Shown piece after piece: positions 12,077 through 22,343 of a stretch of 64,000 nt of DNA. A model generated the notes under the pieces. It made no database searches. It was not told the origin of the DNA and saw only the letters and a list, made by a program, of their open reading frames with translations. Position 1 is the stretch's first letter, and each line of letters opens with the position of its first letter. Source of the DNA: Lactuca virosa. Lineage: Eukaryota; Streptophyta; Magnoliopsida; Asterales; Asteraceae. The stretch covers positions 74,645,597-74,709,596 of the forward strand of contig CAKMRJ010004445.1 in the NCBI GenBank assembly GCA_928212115.1, written 5' to 3'. A program made the translations under genes and the position numbers.

Positions 12077-13114
12077 TCAACTCATCATGGAACGAACCAT
12101 GTCCAACAAGGTTCGATTGCGCCTCTCAGCCTCACCATTCAGCTGTGGTGTCCTAGGAGGTGTCAATTGTGAGACAATCCCACATTCCTTAAGATAGTCA
12201 AGGAACTCGATACTAAGATACTCTCCTCCTCGATCAGATCGGAGCAGCTTGATGTTCCTACCCAATTGATTCTCCACTTCCTGCTTAAACTCTTTGAATT
12301 TCTCAAAGGTTTCTGACTTATGCTTGATTAAGTAGATATATCCATATTTACTATAATCATCAGTAAAAGTCACATAGTACCAATTAGCATCCCTTGTGGC
12401 AGTTTTGAAGGGTCCACACACATCAGTGTGTATGAGGTCCAACAAACTCTCGCCCCTCTGACAAGTACCAGTGAAGGGTGACTTTGTTATTTTTCCAAGT
12501 AAACAAGATTCGCAACTATCATCTGATTTTAGTTCAAATGATTCCAAAACTCCAGCCTTTTGGAGTTGGCCTATGCGCTTCTTGTTTACATGTCCAAGAC
12601 GACAATGCCACAAGGATGCTTTATCCAAAGTAATAGAAGAATCAATATGAAATACATTATTTCCTAAATTGTCTACAATCGACACAGTTTCATATACACC
12701 ATCACAAGGTAATGCTTTAAAATAAAACACATCATTATAGAAAGCAGCAATAACACCAATTTTATTATCAAATGAAAAGGTGAATCCTTGCTTGTACAAA
12801 CTATGAAAGGAAATAATATTTCTCGCCATTTGTGACAAGTAACAACAATTATTCAAATCTAAAGTTAACCCATTATTAATCAATAAAGAATAAACTCCAA
12901 TCTTGGTCACAGGTGATGCTTTCCTATTGCCCATTAAGTTTATCTTCCCGTGCTCCACTTCTTCACTACTTCTTAGGCCCTGCAAATCAGTACAAATGTG
13001 AATACCACAACCTGTATCAAGCACCCAAGAGTTAGTATGCAATGAGTTTTTAGACAATATAGTGTAAATACCTGCATGGGTGGGTTTAACTTTCCCATCC
13101 TTTACATCCTGCAA
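12077..13114 (-). pseudogene. Protease and integrase domains of B1
   Basis: A 345-codon open stretch carries the aspartic protease motif VLDTGCGIHIC (residues about 31-41), a GAG-pre-integrase zinc finger (His170, His175, Cys201, Cys204) and the integrase core with Asp231, Asp294 and Glu330. The next codon after SMMS is TGA (12077-12079), which splits integrase from the downstream region at 11977-11447. That region holds the integrase C-terminal part and the linker before RT. Confidence 0.9.
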
Positions 13115-13129
13115 GTATTTGGGGCAGCT

Positions 13130-13970
13130 TCACTTCCAGTTCCCCTTTTGATGGCAGTAGAAGCACTGTGCTTCCTTTGGGTTTGAAGAAGGAGGAATGG
13201 AACCTTTCATGGTTCCACTTGAAGAGGAGCCATCAAGAGACTTTCCCTTGGTACCCTTCGAAGGGGTCTTCCTCTTCTTTCCCTTTCCCTGCCCAATTGC
13301 CAGAACAGGGGCTGTAGTAGGAGTAGGAGTAACAACTGATTTACTTTTAAGACCACTTTCAGCGGTCCTTAAAAGTCCTTGAGGCTTACTTAGTGTGACT
13401 TCCTCCTTGTTAATATGATAAGTCATACGGAACTGATCATAACTTGGAGGTAGGGAATGGAGAATGATGTCAATCTCCATGTCCTCAGGAAAGTCCACAT
13501 TAAGCTTCAATAACCGGTCCATGAACCTTTGCATTTTCTGCAAGTGACCGGTGAGGGGTTCTCCCTCTTTCATTCTAGCTGTTATCATGGAGGAAATGAT
13601 TTCATACCTCTCCTGACGAGCACTCTGATGGTACCTATCTATCAGATCCTGGTGCATCTTAAAAGGGTAGAAATCTTCATAGGATTTCTAGAGTTCTGCT
13701 GTCATTGTGGCAAGCATGATGCAAGACACCTTAGTGGCATCTTTCTCATGGGTAGTGTACTCAGCAATCTCCTCAGGAGTAGCAGTCGACTCATTGATAA
13801 CCTTCAGCTCCTTATCGAGGACATACTCTTTGCCCTCGTAGCGAGTAATCATTCTGATGTTCCTAATCCATTTATTGAAATTGGAACCATCAAAAGTGAC
13901 TTTTCCCACACAAATTCATTAGGGAAAAGGAGCCTGTTGGGTTTGAGCCAGTGGCAGTGTTGGAAGACAT
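13130..13970 (-). pseudogene. Gag domain of B1
   Basis: This domain would form the virus-like particle shell and package the RNA. It comprises a short Ser/Thr-rich N-terminus, a VTFDGSNFNKW-type start, a UBN2 capsid-like core (13657-13400), a Lys/Ser-rich linker and one CCHC zinc knuckle. In the knuckle the usual His is Asn, and a TGA stop (13130-13132) replaces a residue just after WK. A frameshift near 13908 and a TAG at 13688-13690 also break it. Confidence 0.85.
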
Positions 13971-15472
13971 CTGAAAAGAAAGAAAGACAAGTTTTATTAG
14001 ATAAAGAGTCCTTAATAAGTCACCCAAATGAAATATTAAGGCTAGGATCCTATAAACTATTTCATAACTTAGAAGAGGGATGCCGTAATCCAAGCTATAA
14101 AATACTTGAAGGTAGGTAAATAACGATTTACCAATTTCCACCACGAAAACGAAATAGATTATTAAGTTTTTATTGGATTTGAAATTCCTAGATCTTTTGA
14201 GATACATTGAACTTTCAATGGCATGTTTGAATCTCGATTGTGCCCTCTCAAGTTTGTGATTGGGATGTCGAGGATCACAAACAAGGTGTGAATAACCATG
14301 CAAATTGACTTGGTACCCTTAATTTTATCACCTAATCGATGTGCCGGTTAACCACACGCGCTCCACCGGTCTATGATAAAACTTAAGTCACCCTTTGCCA
14401 CTCTTAGTAGTCCTTGTTAGTGTGCCGGTTAACCACACACGCTCCACTAACGACTTGGTAAGGTACAAAGTGTAATTTCATGGGTTAGCACCTATTTCAC
14501 ATTCTTCCTAAAGTAACTAAGATTGGGAATTAATAAAGGTTTAATTACTTTATAATTTCATTATACTTTTAATGAGTATTAAGGTCCTATCCTACCCGTT
14601 CGGCTAACGACCCTCCACCAGTCAAGGAAGCGGTGGGTGATAGTGGACACCCATTAAGCTGCCATTTTATAGACAACAACCTTATACTCCCCCTTATAGA
14701 CCGACTTCGTGAATGAGGCCTACTAACGGTAAGACTGACTTATTCTTATACATATATATAATAATTAAACCTTTAATATTATAGAAGTATAAGGGTTTGA
14801 ATTTTAAATTTTAAAATTCTAAGGTTCAATTTGGAATTTAAAGTATTAATGTGTGAGACTTTACAAATTCCAAACTTGAGGGCAAGTATTGAAACTATTC
14901 AAGACTTTTCATTTCATAACTTATGAGTTTAATGGTCCATTAAAGTGAAGACTCTTCACTTTATGTAACCTCTTATTCTTTAATGACACTTTTAAAGAAA
15001 TGACTTTTGGTTATCCATAACTTGAGGACAAGTTATGGACTCCATCATTAGCCTTTAAGATCAAGAATCATACTTACAAGCAAGTTACACATAATTCCTA
15101 TAATCTTCTAAAACTCATAAGAACATGAACATTCATATCAAAATTTCAAGAATCATATTAACACATATAAAACATGGAATTTTGATATTAGCCATTGTAA
15201 CTGGATTAGCATAAGCATTACACCATCTAAAATAAGTTTTCAAACACCAAAACAGTTTAGGGTAATGTTTCAAGTCCATTTCCAGCAGCAAAACTTGAAA
15301 ATCTGCATTCAGGGGCTCCTACTCGTCGAGTGCAAGAACCTACTCGACGAGTAGGATGAATTTACACATGGACTCGTCGAGTCCCCCCATGGACTCGGTG
15401 AGTTCATGCTGCAGAATGCAGATTTTTGAGCTTTTTCAACAAGTTTGCATCAAGTATCAAGAAAACAAGCCT
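13971..15472 (-). other. Long leader (5' untranslated region) of B1
   Basis: The leader is 1.5 kb without a plausible coding region. It contains three perfect and one imperfect ACTCGnCGAGT palindromes (15321-15403), a 10-bp-stem hairpin at 15015-15038, two GGTTAACC-centred motifs (about 14340-14355 and 14420-14435), and a pyrimidine tract ending in CAG just before the Gag ATG. All of these except the last have counterparts in the A2 leader. Confidence 0.65.
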
Positions 15473-15487
15473 AGGCTTAGATACCAC
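15473..15487 (-). other. Primer binding site of B1
   Basis: The + strand sequence GGCTTAGATACCAC abuts the LTR. On the - strand it reads GTGGTATCTAAGCC, close to the TGGTATCAGAGCC expected for initiator methionine tRNA, with two changes. Confidence 0.75.
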
Positions 15488-16236
15488 TGTTGGGTTTTGA
15501 GCATACTAACACTCCTATGGTGTACATGCAACCCTAGAAACCTTGGATCTATGTTTTCTCTGAATACATGCAAATTTGATTTCCAAGGTTTACAACCTAA
15601 CTAGCATGTTATGGGGTACTTGTAAATAAAAAACTTTAAGTAGAATAACATACCTTTCTTTTGTGGTTGAATGCTTGGAGTTTTAGAGCCTAACAACAAT
15701 AGTGTGGATGCCTCAAGTGGTGTCACAAATCACCCAAAACAACTTGAAAATACTTGAGAGAATATGATGCTTGCTAAAATCAGCCCACCCTTGTTTCTCA
15801 CTCACACTAGTGCCAATTCTAGAACCTAGGACCTCTTTATATACTATGGAGGATTAGGGTTACACCCTAATATCCATGACTCTTCATTTACCTAGGATCC
15901 ATGGGTTAAAAGCTCCATGGACTATCCATGGACTTCCACATACTCTTAGCCCATCCTAAACAAATCTTAGCCCATTCTATATATATATATGCAAGAGTCC
16001 ATATTTAATTAGTTCCATTTGATCATTAAATTAATTCCAAAAATCAATTCTTGATCAACACTAATTAAATAATATTAAATATATTATAACAAATAATATA
16101 TTAATGGATCATAAACATCTTATTCTCAAAAATATATCCATACAAATTGTTAGATGAAGTGCAACCCAAATGGACCATGCTGGGTCGGGTCAAGTTATAC
16201 CAAATATAGTTACGGACTTAGACATCTTATCCAACA
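15488..16236 (-). repeat. 5' LTR of B1
   Basis: This 749-bp partner of 8354-9096 has the same TGTTGG and CCAACA ends. Small indels, including a longer TA run near 15980, account for the length difference. A TATA box on the - strand lies at about 15834-15846. Confidence 0.92.
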
Positions 16237-16241
16237 AACCC

Positions 16242-17904
16242 AACCACTAGCTGAAAACTGACCCGAGATCTGACCTATCCAAACTCACTCACAATTCCAA
16301 AGCGATACATATTCCCCTCATCCATCTATTAGCAGTAGAAGGTGACATACCCGCCACATATGGAGGAATACTGATCACCTTCTCTAGAGATACTTAGAAC
16401 CATCCTGAGAACACGGTATAAAAATCTCTCCTGACCCGATGACAGGAACAAACAATAGGTTCCTCCTTCCTGAAGGATTCTAAGAATCCACAGACCTAGG
16501 GTTTTATTTGAACCCCTAACTGTCCCGCGACGAATCTGGCCTGAAAGGCCCCGAGACGACGGTCAAAAGCCACCAAATCCCTTCCTTGGCTGAACGAAAG
16601 ACCACCCAAGTTTCATTCCCATCACTCTGCAAGTAATCTCCGATGAGATGAACTTCTGTGATCGCGCATCGACTGGTCCAGGCCCTGCTCCTGAGCCGGA
16701 ACTAGAATCTGAATCTTATTCTTGGGTGCTTAACACCATACTGAACTGACATTCCAAGGATTCAAATATACCCATGAATCCTTATCACCTTTTGCTGACA
16801 TGACCAACCCCGCTACCTTGTAGTAGCCTAAACCCTTGGAGCGACAACTCTCTTGTGCACTTTCATGTACATGTTGTACTGACTCCGGCCTTGCTGGCCT
16901 TTCCCCCGATAATCAGAAGTCATGGGTCTCTTCCTAGGGCCCTCTACTATGCACACCTGGCACGACCCTCTCTTCCCAGGGTGCTCCAAACCAATCTCGC
17001 ATCTACAAGCTCTTGGAAAACATATCCTTCAAGGTCTGACACCCTGTCACGCTCACTAGCTCACTTGCCAATGGCTAAGCTGCAACAACTGGAACATCCT
17101 CTGTCCCCAAACCGGGTCACAAACTCCTCTCCAAAGCTTCTCAGATTCTCCAAGACTCTCACCGATTCGAGTATGGATCCTATGTTTTCAGTAGTACAGG
17201 CCCAATACTACTTTCCACACCTATCCATACTTTCCTCAGCAATCCTCCTAAATCCTCCTAGTCACTTCCTCAAACTGGTACACCCAAGTCTCACTGAACC
17301 TCATTACTAACCCACTAAAACATATCCTAGGCTTTCCTAGGTTCCCAAACTCACCCAGTCCTCAGCTGCTGAAAGATTCCCAGTAATGTCAACTAGCTAC
17401 CTCATGAATATAGCTAGCTTATATTACTAAGAGTCCCACAAATCACAAAGCAATCACCATTCAGACAATGGAAAATCTAACCCATCATATTCTAGTCAAA
17501 CCATTCTATCCTCTACTCAGGAATCTCTACATGCAAATCAAAGGCTCATACAATCACACATAACCTAAACAGGCTATCCTATCACTAACTGATCAGTACT
17601 AGCATGCAAGTCTACAAGCACATACAATAGGCATATAAGGCATCCTCCTAGATCCTCAACCCTAATCTAGCATGCAGTTCTCATAACCATATCATAACAT
17701 GTATGGGTATCTTGGGGAAAACTTACTTGAGCCCAGCCGACTGCACACATCACACACCTAGTTCTTTTTAAAGTTCTTTTCTCTTTTCAAATTCTTTTCA
17801 AACTCCTTTTTATAAAATGGTTTTTACTTTTGAAAATTTTCATACCAAGTCCTTAGTTTGGGTTCAGACACACCCTAGAGTGTGTCCGAATCCCTCAAAC
17901 CAAG
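16242..17904 (-). pseudogene. 5' internal region of G1 with a gag relic
   Basis: The stretch is collinear with 30895-32550 of G2. The part at about 16440-16750 corresponds to the gag-like relic in G2 (31025-31400) and G3 (42388-43230), but no long open frame survives. An ORF at 16855-17310 on the opposite strand has no family features and its counterpart in G2 is shorter, so it is treated as chance. Confidence 0.5.
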
Positions 17905-17919
17905 GGTCTGATACCAACT
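17905..17919 (-). other. Primer binding site of G1
   Basis: GGGTCTGATACCAACT on the + strand reads AGTTGGTATCAGACCC on the - strand, next to the end of L2. It fits initiator methionine tRNA priming and marks L2 as the 5' LTR of G1. Confidence 0.85.
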
Positions 17920-18369
17920 TGTAACATCCCAAAATTCAAGGCCAAAAATTTCATTTTTAAATAAGTTATTATAAAACCAACAGTATAAGAAAACAACCAT
18001 AATGTCGTGTCATGTCAAAACCAAAGTAGAAATAATCAAAACATGTTATCATAAACAATATCAGAGTGTAATCCCAAAGATCTTATGTGCGGAAAACCAT
18101 AGTATGATGCGCTGCGATCGAGCCGACTCCTTTTCCTTGAAAACGAAGTACCTGAAACCAAAACTGAAAACCGTAAGCACGAAGCTTAGTGAGTTCCCCC
18201 ATCATACCACATACCATACAATCACATAGCATACATACTGTCGGGCAATTCTGGGGTGCCCGACCTACCCGGTCCGGCCATTCTGGGGTGCCGACCTACC
18301 CGTGTCAAGCCATTTTGTGGTGCTGACCTACCCGTCGGTCCTAACAACTGAACTTTAGGGACTATTTCA

Positions 18370-19140
18370 TGTTGGATTAGTGTCTAAGCCCATAACTATA
18401 ATTGGTATATGCTTAACCCGACCCGACATGGTCCATTTGGGTTGCATGGCATCGGGACATTTGGATAGACCTTTTGTGAGAAGAGGATATTTGTGACATA
18501 TTAATATATTATAAGTCCTAATATATTAATATGAAATCATATTATTTAATTAGTATTGACCAAGAATTAATTTGGAATTAATTTAGTGATCAAAAGAGAC
18601 TAATTAAGTATATGGGGATTGATTGTGTAAATCATTCATTCTTATATATGTGGGCTTATGATCCATGATTCCTTATGTTGGGTTTAACCCATATGGTGAC
18701 CCACGAATACTCCATGGAGGTTAAAACCCATGGAGCATAAGGAATGGGTAAAGTCATGGGTTACATGGTGTAACCCTAATGTGCACACTATATAAAGACC
18801 CCATTGGTTGGTGAATCGGCACTAGTGCATACACAAGAGGGCAAGCCAATTTCTAGAGTGAAGTATCTCTTCTCATGGTTATTCCAAGTTGTTTTGATGT
18901 TGTGTGAACCATTTGAGGTGTCACACTTGGGGCACTAGGCTCTTGAGCTCCATGGAATCAAGCTACAACAAAGAGGTATGTAATTCTACTAGATTTTATA
19001 TTACATGTACTTTATATTATGCTAGTTAGAACAATACCTTGGAAAATTGATATTTGCATGTATAATAGAGAAAACATAGATCCAAGGTATTTAGGGTTGC
19101 ATGTACACCATAGGAGTGTTAGAATGCTCATAACGCAACA
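18370..19140 (+). repeat. 5' LTR of A2
   Basis: The LTR starts TGTTGGATTAG and ends CGCAACA. It is 771 bp and differs from the 3' LTR mainly by scattered transitions. A strong TATA box (CTATATAAAG) lies at 18788-18797. Confidence 0.92.
18788..18797 (+). promoter_or_regulatory. TATA box in the 5' LTR of A2
   Basis: CTATATAAAG lies in the LTR about 340 bases before its end. It is repeated in the 3' LTR near 25742. It is the likely core promoter of the element. Confidence 0.6.
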
Positions 19141-19157
19141 GTGGTATCAGAGACTGG
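19141..19157 (+). other. Primer binding site of A2
   Basis: TGGTATCAGAGACTGG follows the LTR after one base and closely matches the complement of the initiator methionine tRNA 3' end. Confidence 0.88.
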
Positions 19158-20858
19158 TTTTTTTCAAGTTATACATGCTGAAATTGCTTAAAAATCAAAA
19201 ATTCTGGCTTTTTGGGCACTGGACTCGCCGAGTCCATGAAGAAATTCATCCTACTCGTCGAGTAGGTTCATGCACTCGACGAGTAGAAGCCCCTGACAAC
19301 ATATTTTCGACTTTTAAGGCTGGAATTGGTCTAGAATCATTACCTTAAACTGTTTTGGACTTAAAAAACCTGTTTTTGATGTGGTAATGATTATGGTAAA
19401 CCAATTTCAAAGTCATTATCAAAGTTTCAAGTTTTATATATGTTTATATGATTCTTGAAAATTGTTAATATGTATTGTTCATGCTTATGAGTTTTGGTAG
19501 ATCATAGGAATTATATGCAAATTGTTTGTTAGTGTAATTCTTGATCTTAATGAAATTGTATGGACTCCATAACTTGTCCTCAAGTTATGGATTACCTAAA
19601 GTTTTTTTTTTTGTGTTTCCTTGTTTTTGTGAGTCAATTTAGATTAATATATAAAAATTGTATGATAGTTGTTTTCAATCCAAATTGATCTAAAAGTAGT
19701 TCACAACATGTGTTTTTGTAACTTGTCCTCAAGTTATATGAAAAGTCACATTTATGAATCTTGAAACTCATAAAATTGCCATAGGTTACACAAATGAAGA
19801 GTCATCTTTGTCATAAATAGTTTTATGAACTCCATAACTTGTCCTCAAGTTATGGATGTTCAAGAGTCTCTTCATTAAAGTCTTTAAAACTTTAATTAAA
19901 CTCATAAGTTATGAAAATCCAAGAGTTTTGAAAAGTTTCAATACTTGCCCTCAAGTTTTGGAATTTGTAAAGTTTTGCTTATGAATGCTTTAATTTCCAA
20001 ATCAAACCCTAGAATTTTAAAAGTTTAAAATTCAACCCTTATACTATTATTATAATTTTAACTATATAGATATGTATAAGATAAAGTCAATCTTATCGTT
20101 AGTAGGTCTCATTCACGAAGCCGGTCTATAAGGGGGGTATAAAGTTACTGCCTATAAAATGACAGTTTAATGGGTGTCCACTCTCACCCACCGCTTCCTT
20201 GAATGGTGGAGGGTCGTTAGCGGAATGGGTAGGATAAGGACTATAATTCTCCCTTCATTAAAAGTATAATGATAAATACTAAGTAACTAAACACTTATAA
20301 ATTCCCAATCTTAGTTACTTAGGAAAATGTGAAAAGGTGCTAACCCATGAAATTGCACTTTGCACATTTGTTAAGTTGTTAGTGGAGCATGTATGGTTAA
20401 CCGACACACTAACATGGGACTGACAATGTGTGTCAAAGGGTAACTTAATGTTTATAATAGATTGGTAGAGCGCGTGTGGTTAACCGGCACATCAATTACG
20501 TGATAAAGTTAAGGGTACCAAGTAAATTTGCATGATTATTCACACCTTGTTTGTGATCCTCGACATGCCAGTCACAAACCCTAAGAGGGCACAATCGAGA
20601 TTTAAACATGCCATTGAAAGTTCAATGAATCTCAAAAGATCTAGGAGTTTCAATCCAATTAAAACTTAATAATTTATTTTGTTTTTCCATGGTGGAAATT
20701 GGTAAATCATCATTTACCTACCTTCAAATATTTTATAACTTGGATTACGGCATCCCTCTTCCAGTTATAAATAGTTTGTTGGGTCCTAGCCTTAATATTT
20801 CATATTGGGTGTTATATTAAGGACTTAAATCAACTAAACTTAAATTTCTCCCTCATAA
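19158..20858 (+). other. Leader of A2 with repeated stem-loops and palindromes
   Basis: The 1.7 kb leader carries three ACTCGnCGAGT palindromes (19223, 19253, 19274). It has two hairpins with arms CCATAACTTG and CAAGTTATGG around a TCCT loop (19567-19590 and 19832-19855), and shorter versions at 19719-19738 and 19943-19956. GGTTAACC-centred motifs lie near 20396 and 20478. Its layout matches the B1 leader. The short frame at 19019-19348 spans the LTR-leader junction and is not considered coding. Confidence 0.65.
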
Positions 20859-21580
20859 ATGTCTATTTCAGACAACTATGGTCTTCCCAAATATTTTGGA
20901 ACAAGCCTTCCTAATGAAGATGATATCCCACATGGCGATCAAGGTGAAAGATTAAACACTTTGTTGTGCATTAATGGGACTGGAAATCATGCTTCACTTC
21001 CTCCACCTCCTCCAATAATTCTCCCTATCCCACAAGTTTCAAGACTTGAAAAGTTTCCAGTCACTCAATCCCTATTTGCAAGCAAAGACTATATGTGCTT
21101 ACATCTTGGAGGTTAAGTCGCATATTGGCAAGCCGGGAGAGTCGGGTGTCGAAGACTCGAGGTAGCTGGCTGTTGACTTGGTTCTTCCGTCAGTCCCTGA
21201 TGATAGATCACGACATGACCCTTAGTGATCTTACCTATTTGCTTGATGCTGCTAAATCTCCAATGATTTGGAGCATTGGTAAAGAAAATTAGATTGGAAG
21301 ATCTACTTCCCAAACCTATTTGGACATTGACAATGGTGACATTGGAAGTCCAGAAAAGATTTCTCTTCCCAATAGAAAGGGATTGGCCATGGTCGAGTCA
21401 TTTGACCAATGGTAAAGAGAAAGGCTAAGTCTAAGACAATCAAGTGTACCATTTCCAAAAGGTCCATATGTTTCTTTTGCCAAAGGAAGGGACATTGGTT
21501 GCGAAGCTGCCGAATTTACCTGAAAAGTTCATAAGGATGGTAAAAGTCAAAAAGTTTGACTTTGCTTCAGGTTAAGTCCA
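20859..21580 (+). pseudogene. Gag relic of A2
   Basis: An 85-codon frame starts at the position of the B1 Gag ATG (ATGTCTATTTC against ATGTCTTCC in B1). It has a proline run (PPPPPP) and ends in LHLGG. The following frames carry a fragment reading DMTLSDLTYLL, typical of the C-terminal Gag core of copia. Stops and shifts break the sequence, and a degraded zinc-knuckle-like stretch lies at about 21460-21530. It cannot make a full Gag. Confidence 0.6.
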
Positions 21581-22142
21581 TTATCTAACTCTATGAAGTC
21601 CCTTTTGGAGATTCTTAATACATGATGTAATGTAAATTACATTTTGATGTTTTGGAAGAACCAAAGGAAACCTAAAGAAAGAGTATGCTGATCTGATCAC
21701 GAAGATGGATCTCGATTGCATGGTTCGATGATCAGAATTTTGAGTTGCTGCTTAAGAGTTATGATATATTATTTAGGAATAGATAACAACATGTTTTTCA
21801 TATGTATTTTCATTGTAAGGATAAGATTTTTCCGCAAGTTTTAAAATAAAAGAAAAGGTTTTGATTTATTTTAAGTATCCTTACAATGACATTTGTGAAT
21901 AAAAATTGTGTTTATATGTTTCCATTGATAAGCAATATTGGAAAATGGATTTAAGTCTTTCATTTGTAGTAGTGTCATAATTTACCAAATAAGGATAGAT
22001 TCTCATCACCCAAGTTTCAGTTGGATAGAAACTTGGAATCATGCAAGTTGTATTGTGTGATGAATGAAAATTTTCATCTTTGGGAAATTAAGACTAAGTC
22101 CTTGCTCACATATATATGTGAGTAAAGTGAAGGACTAAAGGA

Positions 22143-22343
22143 TTGGGTACACTTGGTTGTGCGCTGATCAAGTCGACCACAAGGAAAGATAAGATTATTC
22201 GCCATGATTTACTAAAGTTTAGTGAATATGGTTACACTTACAAGTTTAAGTGTAATTCTGAAACATTGGAAAAGTTTCAATATATGGCAGGACGAATGAG
22301 AAGAATCAAATTAGGCAGAAAGATAAAAGTTTCTCCAATCTGA
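22143..22343 (+). pseudogene. Integrase relic of A2
   Basis: The 66-codon frame contains EYGYTYKFKCNSETLEKFQ, which aligns with SKYGYIYLIKHKSETFEKF of the B1 integrase core. None of the catalytic acidic residues can be placed. It shows that A2 descends from a B1-like coding element. Confidence 0.6.

Larger units (their letters stand above)
9941..13970 (-). pseudogene. Gag-Pol polyprotein of copia element B1 (one frameshift, six nonsense codons)
   Basis: All segments from 13909 down to 9941 share one frame. Gag (13970-13130) has a UBN2-type core and a zinc knuckle beginning CFYCHQKGNWK. Protease has DTGCG near 13018. The GAG-pre-integrase has an H-X4-H-X25-C-X2-C finger. Integrase has a catalytic triad seen as HTD, RSDRGGEY and NGEAERRN with a D-35-E spacing. 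RT has QMDVKTAF and an intact YVDD (10933-10922). RNase H ends with CDSNSAVALAKEP. The Gag start ATG is at 13970-13968, and a one-base indel near 13905-13912 separates it from the main frame. Premature stops lie at about 13688, 13130, 12077, 11447, 10511 and 10256. The lineage within copia is not assigned. Confidence 0.9.
8349..16241 (-). mobile_element. Element B1: near-complete Ty1/copia retrotransposon with its target-site duplication
   Basis: The element is 8354-16236 (7.88 kb) on the - strand, flanked by the 5-bp duplication AACCC (8349-8353 and 16237-16241). The uninterrupted site is seen in G2 near 30890. Both LTRs, the PPT and the PBS are present. Order on the - strand is 5' LTR, a 1.5 kb leader, gag, protease, integrase, RT, RNase H, an 840-base 3' region and 3' LTR. 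By eye the LTRs differ at roughly 20 of 745 positions, suggesting a fairly recent insertion (of the order of a million years at commonly used plant LTR rates; rough). It is the likely autonomous relative of A2 and C, though this copy is now broken. Confidence 0.9.

Noticed and set aside
19019..19348. 109-codon ORF at the LTR-leader junction of A2
   Set aside because: It spans the LTR end and the PBS, so it cannot be a conserved gene of the element. Its length is by chance.
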